DNA of 64,000 bases from Bacilli bacterium. GTDB lineage: Bacteria; Bacillota_I; Bacilli_A; RF39; UBA660. How positions within the stretch are numbered: position 1 is the first letter of the stretch; each line of letters opens with the position of its first letter. Made by a program: the position numbers and the translations under genes. This document shows, piece after piece, positions 41,834 to 50,692 of the stretch. The notes beneath the pieces are model-generated. The model searched no databases. It was not told the origin of the DNA and saw only the letters and a list, made by a program, of their open reading frames with translations. The DNA lies in assembly GCA_017409785.1 (NCBI GenBank), contig JAFQSD010000002.1, positions 288,597 to 352,596 on the forward strand, written 5' to 3'.

Positions 41834-42817
41834 CTATCTATAAGCTTCACTAACTAATTTAGCATGAACTACTTTTCTACCCTTATTATCCTCAGTACAA
41901 GTAGATAAAGTAATGATTTTATCTTTCGCACTAACTTCAACATTTAATGCAACAGAACTCTTACTCTTTAAATTATTATAGAAAGTTAATCTACTATTAT
42001 CTGATGTAAAACTAGTTTGTAAATAATAACTATTAGGATCACTATAATAAATAGAAAATATTTCATACGTATAGATTTTAGATTCTGTAAGAACTAAAAT
42101 CTTATGGCTTGAATTATTAAGCCATTCCTTAGTAAAAAGATTAGATACACTACCAAATGCAGTTTTATTTAATAAATTATGTCCATAAAATATTGTATTA
42201 TCATCATTCATAGTACTATCATTACGATAATCAATAAATGGCCATCCATGTGATGTTTTTTTCTTATAAATATTACGCATCAAATAATAGTCATTATCTA
42301 CAGCTTGCACAACTGGATAATTAATATTAGTACCATCAACTATTAACCAAGCTTTAACTTCATTATTCACAAGTTTCAATTCATTAAAATTAATTTCACT
42401 AATACTCTTATTTCCATATATTTTATAAAGATTTGTTTCTAACGGTTGCGTAGGAGTAGCATCTTGCATCACTTCTTCAGTATTTTCTTCTTTGCTTGCA
42501 TCAATCTCAACTTTTTCTTCAATCATCTCATCAAGTTTAACAACTTCATTAGAATCATAGAAAACAACATAAATTGTCGCAATCAACAAAACACTCGCAA
42601 ATAAAATTAAAAAGAAATACTCCGGTTTTTCCTGTCTATCCTTATAATGGTCAACTAACTTTTTTGACCATTTCATCTTAGGAAAAATTAGCTTTAATAA
42701 ACACGCAATTAAATAAAAGTAAAAATAAAATCCTCTAGAAAAAACTAAACACAAAAAGTAAAATCCTTTATGTGTTTGATTATATATATATTTAAAAAAC
42801 TTACCAATTTTTTTCAT
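41834..42817 (-). CDS. Class B sortase
   Basis: 327 residues. An N-terminal amphipathic and membrane region (helix about 70-90, FFLILFASVLLIATIYVVFY) precedes an extracellular sortase domain. Catalytic His is in NTIFYGHNL (about residue 210), Cys in ITLSTCTED (about 302) and Arg in KGRKVV (about 309). NINYPVVQAVDNDYYLMRN and WPFIDYRN are class B signatures. Sortase B enzymes attach proteins or assemble pili on the cell wall. No NPQTN-type substrate gene is adjacent, so its target is elsewhere. Its start is 9 bp from the upstream small membrane-protein gene, suggesting co-transcription. Confidence 0.92.
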   Translation of the reverse strand: MKKIGKFFKYIYNQTHKGFYFLCLVFSRGFYFYFYLIACLLKLIFPKMKWSKKLVDHYKDRQEKPEYFFLILFASVLLIATIYVVFYDSNEVVKLDEMIEEKVEIDASKEENTEEVMQDATPTQPLETNLYKIYGNKSISEINFNELKLVNNEVKAWLIVDGTNINYPVVQAVDNDYYLMRNIYKKKTSHGWPFIDYRNDSTMNDDNTIFYGHNLLNKTAFGSVSNLFTKEWLNNSSHKILVLTESKIYTYEIFSIYYSDPNSYYLQTSFTSDNSRLTFYNNLKSKSSVALNVEVSAKDKIITLSTCTEDNKGRKVVHAKLVSEAYR

Positions 42818-42825
42818 AAAATCAC

Positions 42826-43170
42826 CTAAATAATTTCTTCATCGTAATCAGTAATTAAAATTGGTTTATCAAAATACATTGTATTTTCTAACATTTCAAC
42901 TTCTACCGGTCTCATAACTAAAGTTTTTTCCAAACTTAAAACTTCAACGTCTTCTTCAAGTTGAATCTTTGACATTTTAATTGTACGCTCTAAACTATCT
43001 TCACTAACTTCTGTAGAGTTTGATTTTACTAATTTAATTTTTTCTGGTAATACATTAAGATCTAACACTACAAAAGAATTTGTTTTCTTTTCTTCATAAA
43101 CAGTAATAATAATCCCTGTTATAAATGAAACAATTAATATAGAAAAAAATACAATTAATACTACTGTCAT
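42826..43170 (-). CDS. Small membrane protein upstream of sortase B
   Basis: 114 residues. One N-terminal membrane helix (about 2-24, TVVLIVFFSILIVSFITGIII) is followed by an acidic hydrophilic tail. No family recognised. The start at 43170 is chosen because GAGGG lies 7 nt upstream; an upstream in-frame codon at 43212 lacks a site. The 8-bp gap to the sortase gene suggests translation from one message. Confidence 0.6.
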   Translation of the reverse strand: MTVVLIVFFSILIVSFITGIIITVYEEKKTNSFVVLDLNVLPEKIKLVKSNSTEVSEDSLERTIKMSKIQLEEDVEVLSLEKTLVMRPVEVEMLENTMYFDKPILITDYDEEII

Positions 43171-43221
43171 ATATAATCCCTCTATTCTAAGATTATTATA
43201 CAACATCATCACAAAAAAGAA

Positions 43222-43242
43222 AAAGAGAGTTAAACTCTCTTT
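43222..43242 (-). terminator. Terminator after serS
   Basis: AAAGAGAGTT...AACTCTCTTT followed by T-rich sequence on the minus strand. Confidence 0.75.
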
Positions 43243-43251
43243 ACATTATCT

Positions 43252-44538
43252 TTACTTTTTTGGAACTACTTTTTCTACTCCACCCATGTATGGTCTTAAT
43301 GCTTCTGGAATATTAACACTTCCATCTTCATTAACATTGTTTTCTAAGAAAGCAATTAGACCACGTGGTGTAGCAAGAACTGTATTATTTAATGTATGTA
43401 AATAGTAACTTCCTTTTTCACCTTTTGCTCTAATACCTAAACGTCTAGCTTGAGCATCTCCTAATGTAGAACAACTTCCAACCTCAAAGTATTTTTGTTG
43501 ACGTGGACTCCATGCTTCAATATCACATGATTTAACTTTTAAATCAGCTAAATCACCACTACAACATTCAAGTGTTCTAACAGGAATATCTAAACTTCTA
43601 AAGAATTCAACTGTATAGTTCCACATTTTGTTATACCAATCCATACTTTCTTCAGGTTCACAAATAACAACCATTTCTTGTTTTTCAAATTGGTGTACAC
43701 GATATACTCCTCTTTCTTCAATACCATGTGCTCCAACTTCTTTTCTAAAACATGGAGAATAACTTGTTAATGTATATGGTAAATTTTCTTTCTTTAATAA
43801 TTGATCTTTAAACTTACCAATCATACTATGTTCACTAGTACCAATTAAGAATAAATCTTCACCCTCAATTTTATACATCATAGCATCCATTTCTTCAAAA
43901 CTCATTACTCCAGTAACAACATCACTTCTAATCATGAATGGTGGTACACAATAAGTAAATCCTTTGTTAATCATAAAGTCTCTTGCATAACTTAACATTG
44001 CAGAATGAATTCTTGCAACGTCTCCCATTAAATAATAAAATCCATTTCCTGATGTTCTACCACTTGAATCTTTATCAAGTCCAGCTAATCTTTCCATAAT
44101 ATCAGCATGATATGGAACTTCAAATTCAGGAACAACTGGTTCACCATATTTTTCATTTTCAACATTTTCACTGTCGTCTTTTCCAACAGGAACACTATCA
44201 TCAATAATATTTGGAATAACCATCATTTTTTCTTTAATAGTCTTTGTTAATTCTTCGAATTCTTTTTCAAGTTCACTAATTTCATCAGCAGTCTTCGCAA
44301 TAGTAGCTTTTATCTCATTAGCTTCATCAATTTTCTTATCTTTCATTAACTTACCAATTTCACCACTTAAGCGATTCTTTTCTGCCTTTAAACCATCAAC
44401 TTTAACTTGTACTTCACGTACTCTAATATCTAATTCTTTTACTTCATCAACTAATGGAAGTTTCTTATCTTGAAACTTCTTCTTAATATTTTCTTTTACC
44501 ATTTCTGGATTTTCTCTAATTAATTTAATATCTATCAT
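43252..44538 (-). CDS. serS: Seryl-tRNA synthetase
   Basis: 428 residues. The N-terminal coiled-coil tRNA-binding arm (about 28-105) is followed by the class II catalytic core: motif 2 FRKEVGAHGIEERGVYRVHQF and motif 3 TPRGLIAFLENN. GTSEHSM and the serine-binding ECCSGDLAD are present. It charges tRNA-Ser. It is controlled by the T-box leader at 44650-44816 and has GAGGAG before ATG. Confidence 0.97.
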   Translation of the reverse strand: MIDIKLIRENPEMVKENIKKKFQDKKLPLVDEVKELDIRVREVQVKVDGLKAEKNRLSGEIGKLMKDKKIDEANEIKATIAKTADEISELEKEFEELTKTIKEKMMVIPNIIDDSVPVGKDDSENVENEKYGEPVVPEFEVPYHADIMERLAGLDKDSSGRTSGNGFYYLMGDVARIHSAMLSYARDFMINKGFTYCVPPFMIRSDVVTGVMSFEEMDAMMYKIEGEDLFLIGTSEHSMIGKFKDQLLKKENLPYTLTSYSPCFRKEVGAHGIEERGVYRVHQFEKQEMVVICEPEESMDWYNKMWNYTVEFFRSLDIPVRTLECCSGDLADLKVKSCDIEAWSPRQQKYFEVGSCSTLGDAQARRLGIRAKGEKGSYYLHTLNNTVLATPRGLIAFLENNVNEDGSVNIPEALRPYMGGVEKVVPKK

Positions 44539-44579
44539 ATTTATCTCCTCCTATTTTCTAATTAATTTATAAATACATA

Positions 44580-44630
44580 TCAGCACGAGACTTTACTAAA
44601 TATCAAATTATTAAAACTAAATTTTTTCAT
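44580..44630 (-). CDS. Possible 16-residue leader peptide between T-box and serS
   Basis: ATG 44630 is preceded by GAAGGTGAT and opens 16 codons (MKKFSFNNLIFSKVSC) before TGA; three are serine codons. It lies after the T-box terminator, inside the serS leader. It may be a translated leader or a chance ORF with a good ribosome-binding site; support is the site and the serine content only. Confidence 0.25.
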   Translation of the reverse strand: MKKFSFNNLIFSKVSC

Positions 44631-44649
44631 ATAAATCACCTTCTAAAAC

Positions 44650-44816
44650 AAAAAAAGAATGATACCCAAGGAGTGCCTAAAAAGACACGGTACCATCCTT
44701 TATTTTTCTTAATTACATAACGGTATTACCCGGAATCTCTTCATCTATAGAGTAGATAAACAAGGTTTTAATATCGTTTTCACCAACCACGACTTCTCTA
44801 AAATTAAACTTACTTG
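44650..44816 (-). promoter_or_regulatory. T-box riboswitch controlling serS
   Basis: On the minus strand the T-box core GGATGGTACCGTGTC (44684-44698) is followed by a terminator stem (GGATGGTACC with GGGTATCATTC) and T7 (44650-44656). Upstream, stem I is recognisable. Its base is TAGAG (44796-44800) with CTCTA (44748-44752); the distal arm is GGTTGGTG...AACC (44764-44788). A UCU serine codon at 44754-44756, just above the stem base, is a good specifier candidate. Uncharged tRNA-Ser would stabilise the antiterminator and switch serS on. The specifier choice is by eye. Confidence 0.9.
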
Positions 44817-44844
44817 TTATTAGTTCTAATAATCGATTTGTCAA
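44817..44844 (-). promoter_or_regulatory. Promoter of the T-box-serS transcript
   Basis: TTGACA (44839-44844, consensus -35) and TAATAA (44817-44822) are 16 bp apart on the minus strand, directly upstream of stem I. Confidence 0.7.
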
Positions 44845-44879
44845 TATTATAAAATATAATTAACTTTTTCGCAAGTTTT

Positions 44880-45974
44880 TTATTTAAACATTGAAATTGT
44901 TTCTTGCATTAATTCCCATATTTTATCAATTATTGGTACTAAATATGGCCATGCCACATATAAAACAACTGCAACAACTACTAATATAATGAAAGTAATA
45001 AAGAATTTCTTTCTACCATATTCTTTTTCACTCTTCGTTCTTCCCTTAGCATCCACTGAACTACTGTCAGCACTAAATGCTCTTGCTAATAAACTATACT
45101 CTGTATTTTTATCAAATGCAATTATAGGGAACATAATAAATGGGAAGAATAAAGTTAGTAAACCACTCTTATAAAACTTCTTACCTAAATTAAATTGTGC
45201 AACTAATGATACAATAGTTCCTACAACTGGAATAACTGTAAGAAACATTAACCATCCACTACCTAATGAAATTTTATACATTAAGAAAGTCCCATAAAAA
45301 GGAACAAATACTCCCCACCAAGGTTCATCAGCTTTAACAAACATAATTCCTAATGAACATGTTTCTAAAAATAAAATTCCATAGGCTAATACAGATCCTA
45401 AAATAATTCCAGAATTCAAATTATCTTTTACACCTATTAAAGTTAAAACAACACATATAGCAAATAATATAACATTTCCAATTACACATCCTCTATATGG
45501 ATGAACATTAGAAATAGATTCAGAATTTGGCATAGATAGATGTTGTTTATCATCTAAATTTGCCCCTGATATAAAGTGACCTTGTTTAATACTTTGCCAA
45601 GCATATTTCTTCATAGATTCATTTTCTGGATGTGAATAATTTAAGTTACCACATTTCATACAGTATCTAGATTCTTTTTTCATTTCACTTCCACACTTAG
45701 AACAAATCAAAACATTAGGATTAACTGCCGCAACTGGTGCCTCAGCTTTAACTGCATCTAAAAACACATTTCCAGTTTGAGATTGTTCCATTGCTTCTGC
45801 TTGAGCAGTTTGTGCTTGTTGCTCTGCTACTTCTGCTGCATGTGCTTCCTGAACACTAGGAGGAACTAAACCAGTTGGCGCATTAGGGTCAACTTGTGGT
45901 ATCAATCCTGCCATCGGATTAGCATTCCCTTGTGGTACATCATTTGGTATAAAAGTATTATTATTTTGATCCAT
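44880..45974 (-). CDS. DUF5684-type membrane protein with zinc ribbon
   Basis: 364 residues. A Pro/Asn/Gln/Ala-rich N-terminal tail (about 1-85) is followed by a zinc ribbon CSKCGSEMKKESRYCMKCGN (about 90-110). About six membrane helices follow. The stretch PWWGVFVPFYGTFLMYKI, WLMFLTVIPVVG and NLGKKFYKSG is the DUF5684 pattern found in Firmicutes, sometimes fused to signal-peptidase-like parts. Function unknown. The start at 45974 has AGAGGTG upstream; earlier in-frame codons lack a site. It is alone between serS and spoVS. Confidence 0.75.
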   Translation of the reverse strand: MDQNNNTFIPNDVPQGNANPMAGLIPQVDPNAPTGLVPPSVQEAHAAEVAEQQAQTAQAEAMEQSQTGNVFLDAVKAEAPVAAVNPNVLICSKCGSEMKKESRYCMKCGNLNYSHPENESMKKYAWQSIKQGHFISGANLDDKQHLSMPNSESISNVHPYRGCVIGNVILFAICVVLTLIGVKDNLNSGIILGSVLAYGILFLETCSLGIMFVKADEPWWGVFVPFYGTFLMYKISLGSGWLMFLTVIPVVGTIVSLVAQFNLGKKFYKSGLLTLFFPFIMFPIIAFDKNTEYSLLARAFSADSSSVDAKGRTKSEKEYGRKKFFITFIILVVVAVVLYVAWPYLVPIIDKIWELMQETISMFK

Positions 45975-46016
45975 AAAAACACCTCTTATTCTATATATTA
46001 ATATACCACAATTAAA

Positions 46017-46052
46017 AAGAAGAGAAAACATTAAAATTAATTTTCTCTTCTT
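46017..46052 (-). terminator. Terminator after spoVS
   Basis: AAGAAGAGAAAA...TTTTCTCTTCTT followed by a T run on the minus strand, just downstream of spoVS. Confidence 0.8.
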
Positions 46053-46063
46053 AAAAACAAAAA

Positions 46064-46324
46064 TTATTTAGCCTCAATAATCAACTTAATAGCCGTTCTT
46101 TCCTCACCATCAATCGCAATATCTTGAAATGCTGGAATACAGACTAAATTCTTACCACTAGGAGCTACAAATCCTCTCGCAATTGCAACAGCTTTAATTG
46201 CTTGATTAAGTGCTCCCGCACCTACAGCTTGTATTTCTACAATTCCCTTTTCCCTAAAAACATTAGCTAACGCTCCAGCCACTGAATTAGGATTTGATTT
46301 TGTTGAAACTTTAAGTATTTCCAT
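46064..46324 (-). CDS. spoVS: Stage V sporulation protein S
   Basis: 86 residues matching SpoVS from end to end: MEILKVSTKSNPNSVAGALA, then VEIQAVGAGALNQAIKAVAIARGF, and CIPAFQDIAIDGEERTAIKL. SpoVS is an Alba-like DNA- or RNA-binding protein needed for late sporulation in Bacillus; it also occurs in some non-sporulating lineages, so it is not proof of sporulation. It is monocistronic. Confidence 0.96.
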   Translation of the reverse strand: MEILKVSTKSNPNSVAGALANVFREKGIVEIQAVGAGALNQAIKAVAIARGFVAPSGKNLVCIPAFQDIAIDGEERTAIKLIIEAK

Positions 46325-46385
46325 ATTTATTATTCCTCTCTTTCTATAATTAACTATATGAAAAGAATAATAATTTAGAACAAAA

Positions 46386-46403
46386 AAACATCTTTCGATG
46401 TTT
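46386..46403 (-). terminator. Terminator after the SGNH hydrolase gene
   Basis: AAACATC-TTTC-GATGTTT followed by T6 on the minus strand. Confidence 0.8.
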
Positions 46404-47483
46404 TTATTTTTTTAATACTTTCATTACTTCTTCAGTAATAACTTTATAACCTTCTTTAGTTATATGTAATCCATCATATGTATATTCACTCTTAAGATTA
46501 CCATTTTCATCTATTAGTAAATCATGAATATTCATATAATTAACTTCTTTTTCTTTACATGTATCCTTAATACCCTTATTCATAGTATTAATATCATCAT
46601 TACTTCTTCCATAAGCCGCATCACTATTAACATTTTTATTAACCGGATAAATTGATTGAACATATATTTCTGCATATGGTCTATTAGCCTTTATACCATC
46701 AATTATCTTACCAATATTTTTAACTGTATCTTCATTAGAAATACTACTAAAATCATTAGTACCAATCATTAATATTACTTTAGAAGGATTATACTTATAA
46801 ATACGATTATTCATATTATTTAAAATATCTGTTGTCTTATGTCCAGAAATACCGCTATTTATAACTGGCATATCTTTAAAATACTTTTCTAAATCATACC
46901 CTTCAAAAATAGAATCCCCAACAAATACATAGTTATCATCAACTACTACTTTTTCTTCAACAACTTTTTCAACTACTTTTTCAGTTTCAGTAAAGAAACC
47001 ACTTTCTTTTCCAATAATAAATGATACTAAAAATCCAAGTATAAAAGAAAATATAATAATTAAAGCAGTTGAGAAAGCCTCACTTTCCTTATTAACTGAA
47101 ACAGGAATATCAATTTTCTTAGCTTCTTCTTTATAATCAATATCATCTAAAAGTTCAATATCTTCTTTAGCTTTTTTCTTCTTTCTTTTACCATCAATAA
47201 AACTAAAATCAAGTGATTCTTTATCTTTTAAACGTACTTCATCAATAACAATATCTAAAGAATTTGTTTTATCAAGAATCTCTATATCTTCATCACTTTT
47301 ATCTAAAATACTTTTCTTACTAGTAGTATTAGTCTTTACATTTTTCTTTGTACTGTTTCCCTTATTACTATTATTTCTATTAGAAGAATCATTTTTAGAA
47401 TTAGTCTTTTTCTTATAATTCCCTTGATTCTTATTATTATTTTTCTTAGTATTTGTTTTCTTTTCGTCTTTAACTTCTTCCAT
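46404..47483 (-). CDS. Membrane-anchored SGNH/GDSL hydrolase
   Basis: About 359 residues. The N-terminus is a long Asn/Lys/Ser-rich low-complexity tail (about 5-70). One membrane helix follows (about 140-160, ALIIIFSFILGFLVSFIIG), then an extracellular SGNH esterase: block I FVGDSIFEGYD, block III GTNDFSS and block V DGLHITKEGY, giving a Ser-Asp-His triad. Such enzymes often deacetylate peptidoglycan or polysaccharides; the substrate is inferred only. The start at 47483 has GGTGG upstream. The highly charged tail could bind RNA, DNA or the membrane surface. Confidence 0.85.
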   Translation of the reverse strand: MEEVKDEKKTNTKKNNNKNQGNYKKKTNSKNDSSNRNNSNKGNSTKKNVKTNTTSKKSILDKSDEDIEILDKTNSLDIVIDEVRLKDKESLDFSFIDGKRKKKKAKEDIELLDDIDYKEEAKKIDIPVSVNKESEAFSTALIIIFSFILGFLVSFIIGKESGFFTETEKVVEKVVEEKVVVDDNYVFVGDSIFEGYDLEKYFKDMPVINSGISGHKTTDILNNMNNRIYKYNPSKVILMIGTNDFSSISNEDTVKNIGKIIDGIKANRPYAEIYVQSIYPVNKNVNSDAAYGRSNDDINTMNKGIKDTCKEKEVNYMNIHDLLIDENGNLKSEYTYDGLHITKEGYKVITEEVMKVLKK

Positions 47484-47575
47484 TCTGTACACCACCATCT
47501 GTTGTAATTATAACACTACAAGTACTAAACCTAAAAAGATAATCTTCATTAAACCACAAATTTTACACAATTAAA

Positions 47576-47965
47576 TTATTCCTGTGTAAATCTCAAAAGA
47601 TATCCATCCGGATCTTGTATTAAAAATTCTTTCTCAATATATTTTTCTCCACCAACTACATATTCATTCATCATAAGTTCACTAAAAAGTGGATACTTTC
47701 TTTTCATTAAATAGTCATATAATGCTGATACATCTTTAACTTCAATACTAAAGTTAACTCCTCTACCATATGGGAATTCTAAATCACCAGTATTCCAATT
47801 ATTATTATTTTCTTGGAGCATAATTTGACTACCATTAAGTTCAATAAATATAAATTTGTTATTTTCTCTTTCATACTTTATTTCAAAACCTAACTGTAAA
47901 TAGAAATCTCTACTTCTATTAATATTAGAAACAGATAGTTCTGGAATTAACTTATTAAATTTCAT
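47576..47965 (-). CDS. VOC-family (glyoxalase/bleomycin-resistance-like) protein
   Basis: 129 residues in a beta-alpha-beta-beta-beta repeat. FNKLIPELSVSNINRSRDFYLQLGFEIKYE and KEFLIQDPDGYLLRFTQE are the usual start and end of bleomycin-resistance/glyoxalase fold proteins. The C-terminal Glu metal ligand seems to be replaced (LLRF). It may sequester a drug or act on a small metabolite; the substrate is unknown. It is monocistronic, between the SGNH hydrolase and DacF. Confidence 0.88.
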   Translation of the reverse strand: MKFNKLIPELSVSNINRSRDFYLQLGFEIKYERENNKFIFIELNGSQIMLQENNNNWNTGDLEFPYGRGVNFSIEVKDVSALYDYLMKRKYPLFSELMMNEYVVGGEKYIEKEFLIQDPDGYLLRFTQE

Positions 47966-47997
47966 AATCATCACCATCTAAATTATAACAAAAACTA

Positions 47998-49143
47998 TTA
48001 AAACTCTCCACTAACTAAATCTACAATTTCATTCATTAAAAGTTTAAGAAAACTTAAATTATTAATATCTTCATTTACAGTCAGTTCACCTGTCTTTACT
48101 TTCTTACTTCCAGAATATACTATTATCTTCCCTACAACATCACCAAACTTAACTGGAAGTTTAATGTCATCAATTACAATTTCTTCACTATATGAAATGT
48201 TATCACCAATGTCTTCAACAACTGTTAAATCATCTTTTAAAACAATATCTACAATCTCTTTATCTGCTTTATCCAACTTTATTTTTTTTACAATATCATT
48301 CTTATTTTTCAATTTCTTTACTTTTAAATTTTGATATCCATAATCTAAAAGTTCCATAGTCTCATTATTTCTTGTAGTTGCATTATTTTCTCCTAATACA
48401 ATTGCAATTAATCTTAAACCATTTCTCTTTGCTGTAGCAGCTAAACAATATCCTGCATTATCTGTATGTCCAGTCTTTAATCCATCTGCTCCATCATAAA
48501 ATCTCACTAATCGATTTGTATTAACTAACCAAAATCTATTATCTGTATTTTCTCTTAAATAATCTTCATACACTGATGAAAATGAAGTTATACTTGGATG
48601 TTCATTTATTAAAGTTCTCGCAATAACTGCCATATCATAAGCACTAGAATAATGTCCATCTTCATCTAATCCTGTACAATTCTTAAAGTTTGTATTTTTT
48701 AATCCCAATTCTTTAACTTTCTTATTCATCAGTTCTACAAATTTAGCTTCACTACCACTTATATATTCTGCCATCGCAACAGTAGCATCATTACCACTAG
48801 CCATTGAAATACCTTTCATCAAGTCAGAAACAGAAATCTTCTCACCTTCTGAAATATATATTTGTGATCCACCCATATCAGCAGCATTCTTACTAACCGT
48901 AACAATATCATCCCACTTGATCTTACCACTCTCTATATTTTCCATTATTATAATTTGTGCAACCATCTTCGTCATAGAAGCTACTGCAACCTTCTTATTA
49001 ATATCTTTTTTAAAAATAATTTTCCCAGTTTCTGCCTCCATTAATAACCCACTAACAGCGTTTGGAATTAATTCTTCATTCGCAAATACACCTAATGGAA
49101 AAATAAAAGTAAAACATAATAAAACAATAATAATTTTTTTCAT
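47998..49143 (-). CDS. D-alanyl-D-alanine carboxypeptidase (PBP5/DacF type)
   Basis: 381 residues. A signal peptide (about 1-21) precedes a penicillin-binding domain with SMTK (Ser56, Lys59), SGND and GLKTGHT: the SxxK, SxN and KTG motifs. A beta-rich C-terminal domain and a short amphipathic end follow. It trims the terminal D-Ala of peptidoglycan stem peptides. DacF-type enzymes act in spore cortex formation, others in vegetative wall maturation; I cannot tell which this is. It is divergent from the VanY-like gene, whose promoter region overlaps its upstream region. Confidence 0.93.
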   Translation of the reverse strand: MKKIIIVLLCFTFIFPLGVFANEELIPNAVSGLLMEAETGKIIFKKDINKKVAVASMTKMVAQIIIMENIESGKIKWDDIVTVSKNAADMGGSQIYISEGEKISVSDLMKGISMASGNDATVAMAEYISGSEAKFVELMNKKVKELGLKNTNFKNCTGLDEDGHYSSAYDMAVIARTLINEHPSITSFSSVYEDYLRENTDNRFWLVNTNRLVRFYDGADGLKTGHTDNAGYCLAATAKRNGLRLIAIVLGENNATTRNNETMELLDYGYQNLKVKKLKNKNDIVKKIKLDKADKEIVDIVLKDDLTVVEDIGDNISYSEEIVIDDIKLPVKFGDVVGKIIVYSGSKKVKTGELTVNEDINNLSFLKLLMNEIVDLVSGEF

Positions 49144-49222
49144 AAGTCCTCCAATAATTTTTTATGCTAGAAAAAAATTATTATACATAAACTTAATTAA
49201 AGAATATAAATCAGGTGATAAA

Positions 49223-50041
49223 ATGAATAAAAAATTATTATTAGTGTATTTGATAATTCTCATAATTTTAATAATTATAGCTCAACTAATTATTCCAAAA
49301 CAAAATAAAGAAAATAATTTAGTTACAGAACAATTAAAAAAATTTTCTTATTACAAAAAAGAAAACTTATCTCGTTATCTTTCATATAAACAGCTTAATA
49401 ATAATCTTTCAATAAATGAAATAATTACTAATGTAAATATTGGGTTAGATAACCCATACTATACTAATATTAAAGAAACTACAATTAAAGATCCCATATT
49501 AATACTAGTAAATAAATATAATTATTTAAAAGATAATTATATTCCAAGTAACTTAGAAACTATAAATGAAAAGTATTCTACATCCCAACTAAAACTTGTA
49601 TTAGAAGCAAAACTAGCTTTTGAGCAATTATCAGAAGAAGCTTCTAAACATAATTTAAATATAAAAGCCATGTCTGCATATAGAAGTTACACCTATCAAG
49701 AAACACTCTATAATCGTTATGTACAAAAAGATGGTTCTATTAAAGCAGACACTTATTCAGCAAGACCCGGTCATTCCGAACATCAAACTGGTTTAGCAGT
49801 TGATGTTCACAATACTGTTTTACCTTACACTAGCTTTGACAAAACAAATGAATTTACTTGGATGAAAGAAAATGCCCATAAGTATGGATTCATTCTCCGT
49901 TATCCAAAAGATAAAACTAATATTACTGGTTACGACTATGAACCATGGCATTATCGTTATATTGGTATTGAACATGCAACATATATCTACGAAAATAACA
50001 TAACTTTTGATGAATACTATATTAAATATTTAGACAAATAA
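49223..50041 (+). CDS. VanY-type D-Ala-D-Ala carboxypeptidase (LAS metallopeptidase)
   Basis: 272 residues. An N-terminal membrane anchor (about 5-25) precedes a zinc-dependent LAS-family domain: AMSAYRSYTYQETLYN, SARPGHSEHQTGLAVDV (zinc His and Asp) and YDYEPWHYRYIG (catalytic Glu and zinc His). It removes terminal D-Ala from wall precursors. It is not clustered with vanHAX genes, so vancomycin resistance is not implied. The start at 49223 has AGGTGAT upstream; the long upstream extension is antisense to dacF. It shares a bidirectional terminator with the convergent gene at 50060. Confidence 0.92.
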   Translation: MNKKLLLVYLIILIILIIIAQLIIPKQNKENNLVTEQLKKFSYYKKENLSRYLSYKQLNNNLSINEIITNVNIGLDNPYYTNIKETTIKDPILILVNKYNYLKDNYIPSNLETINEKYSTSQLKLVLEAKLAFEQLSEEASKHNLNIKAMSAYRSYTYQETLYNRYVQKDGSIKADTYSARPGHSEHQTGLAVDVHNTVLPYTSFDKTNEFTWMKENAHKYGFILRYPKDKTNITGYDYEPWHYRYIGIEHATYIYENNITFDEYYIKYLDK

Positions 50042-50069
50042 AAAAAAATAAGATTTCTCTTATTTTTTT
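50041..50069. terminator. Bidirectional terminator between convergent genes
   Basis: AAAAATAAGA-TTTC-TCTTATTTTT, between the VanY-like gene and the 50060 gene. Confidence 0.8.
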
Positions 50070-50605
50070 GCTCCGCCTTTTCCTTTATCAGTTTCTTGAC
50101 CAGTGCTTTTTTCTGAAGAATCAAACATTTCATCAAGTTCTTCACTACTACTTTTACCAGAAACTTCTCTTCGTGCTTTTTCACGAACTTCTTCAATTGC
50201 CGCTACTCTTTCTCTCTTAGCACCATTAGGTATATCAGAATGCATTACTCTATCAATTGCATCACTATAATAACCTTCATCAACTATTTGATTACCATCT
50301 TTATCATAAGTTAATCCTAATTTAAAAGTAGCATAATTTGGACTAGTAGAACGATAACCTACAACTTTCTTTTTATTAAGTTTAAAAACATATTTTAAAT
50401 TAGCAAAGAACTTTTCACTAACAGAAACATCTCCTATAGCAACAGCTCTTCCACTATCATCATATACATAATATTCAAGACCTCTAGTTCTACCTATATT
50501 CGCATTTTCTCTATTAACAGCTATATGAGCACCAATTAGATCACAATCCCCATAATCTACAAAAGGACGATCTACAAATACTCCCTTATAAACTTTTCTT
50601 CCCAT
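50060..50605 (-). CDS. Hypothetical protein with Lys/Gly-rich tail
   Basis: 181 residues, unrecognised. The first ~115 residues may be a compact alpha-beta domain (VYKGVFVDRPFVDYGDCDL, EYYVYDDSGRAVAIGDVSVSE). A helical, charged region (about 125-150) and a disordered tail ending KGKGGAKK follow. The protein at 55971 ends similarly (EPKGSGKK). AAGGATG lies upstream of ATG. No signal peptide. Function unknown. Confidence 0.6.
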   Translation of the reverse strand: MGRKVYKGVFVDRPFVDYGDCDLIGAHIAVNRENANIGRTRGLEYYVYDDSGRAVAIGDVSVSEKFFANLKYVFKLNKKKVVGYRSTSPNYATFKLGLTYDKDGNQIVDEGYYSDAIDRVMHSDIPNGAKRERVAAIEEVREKARREVSGKSSSEELDEMFDSSEKSTGQETDKGKGGAKK

Positions 50606-50665
50606 AATCTCACATCCTTACTTATAGTATAATTTACAATAAAAAACTTTAAAAGTATAAAACAA

Positions 50666-50692
50666 AAAATTTGACACTCTTAGTCAAATTTT
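50666..50692 (-). terminator. Terminator after the adhesin/sortase operon
   Basis: AAAATTTGAC-(7 nt)-GTCAAATTTT followed by a T run on the minus strand, overlapping the end of the 50680 gene. Confidence 0.8.

Noticed and set aside
49223-50041. VanY-like gene as part of a vancomycin-resistance cluster
   Set aside because: No vanH, vanA or vanX genes or VanRS two-component system nearby; such peptidases are common in Firmicutes.
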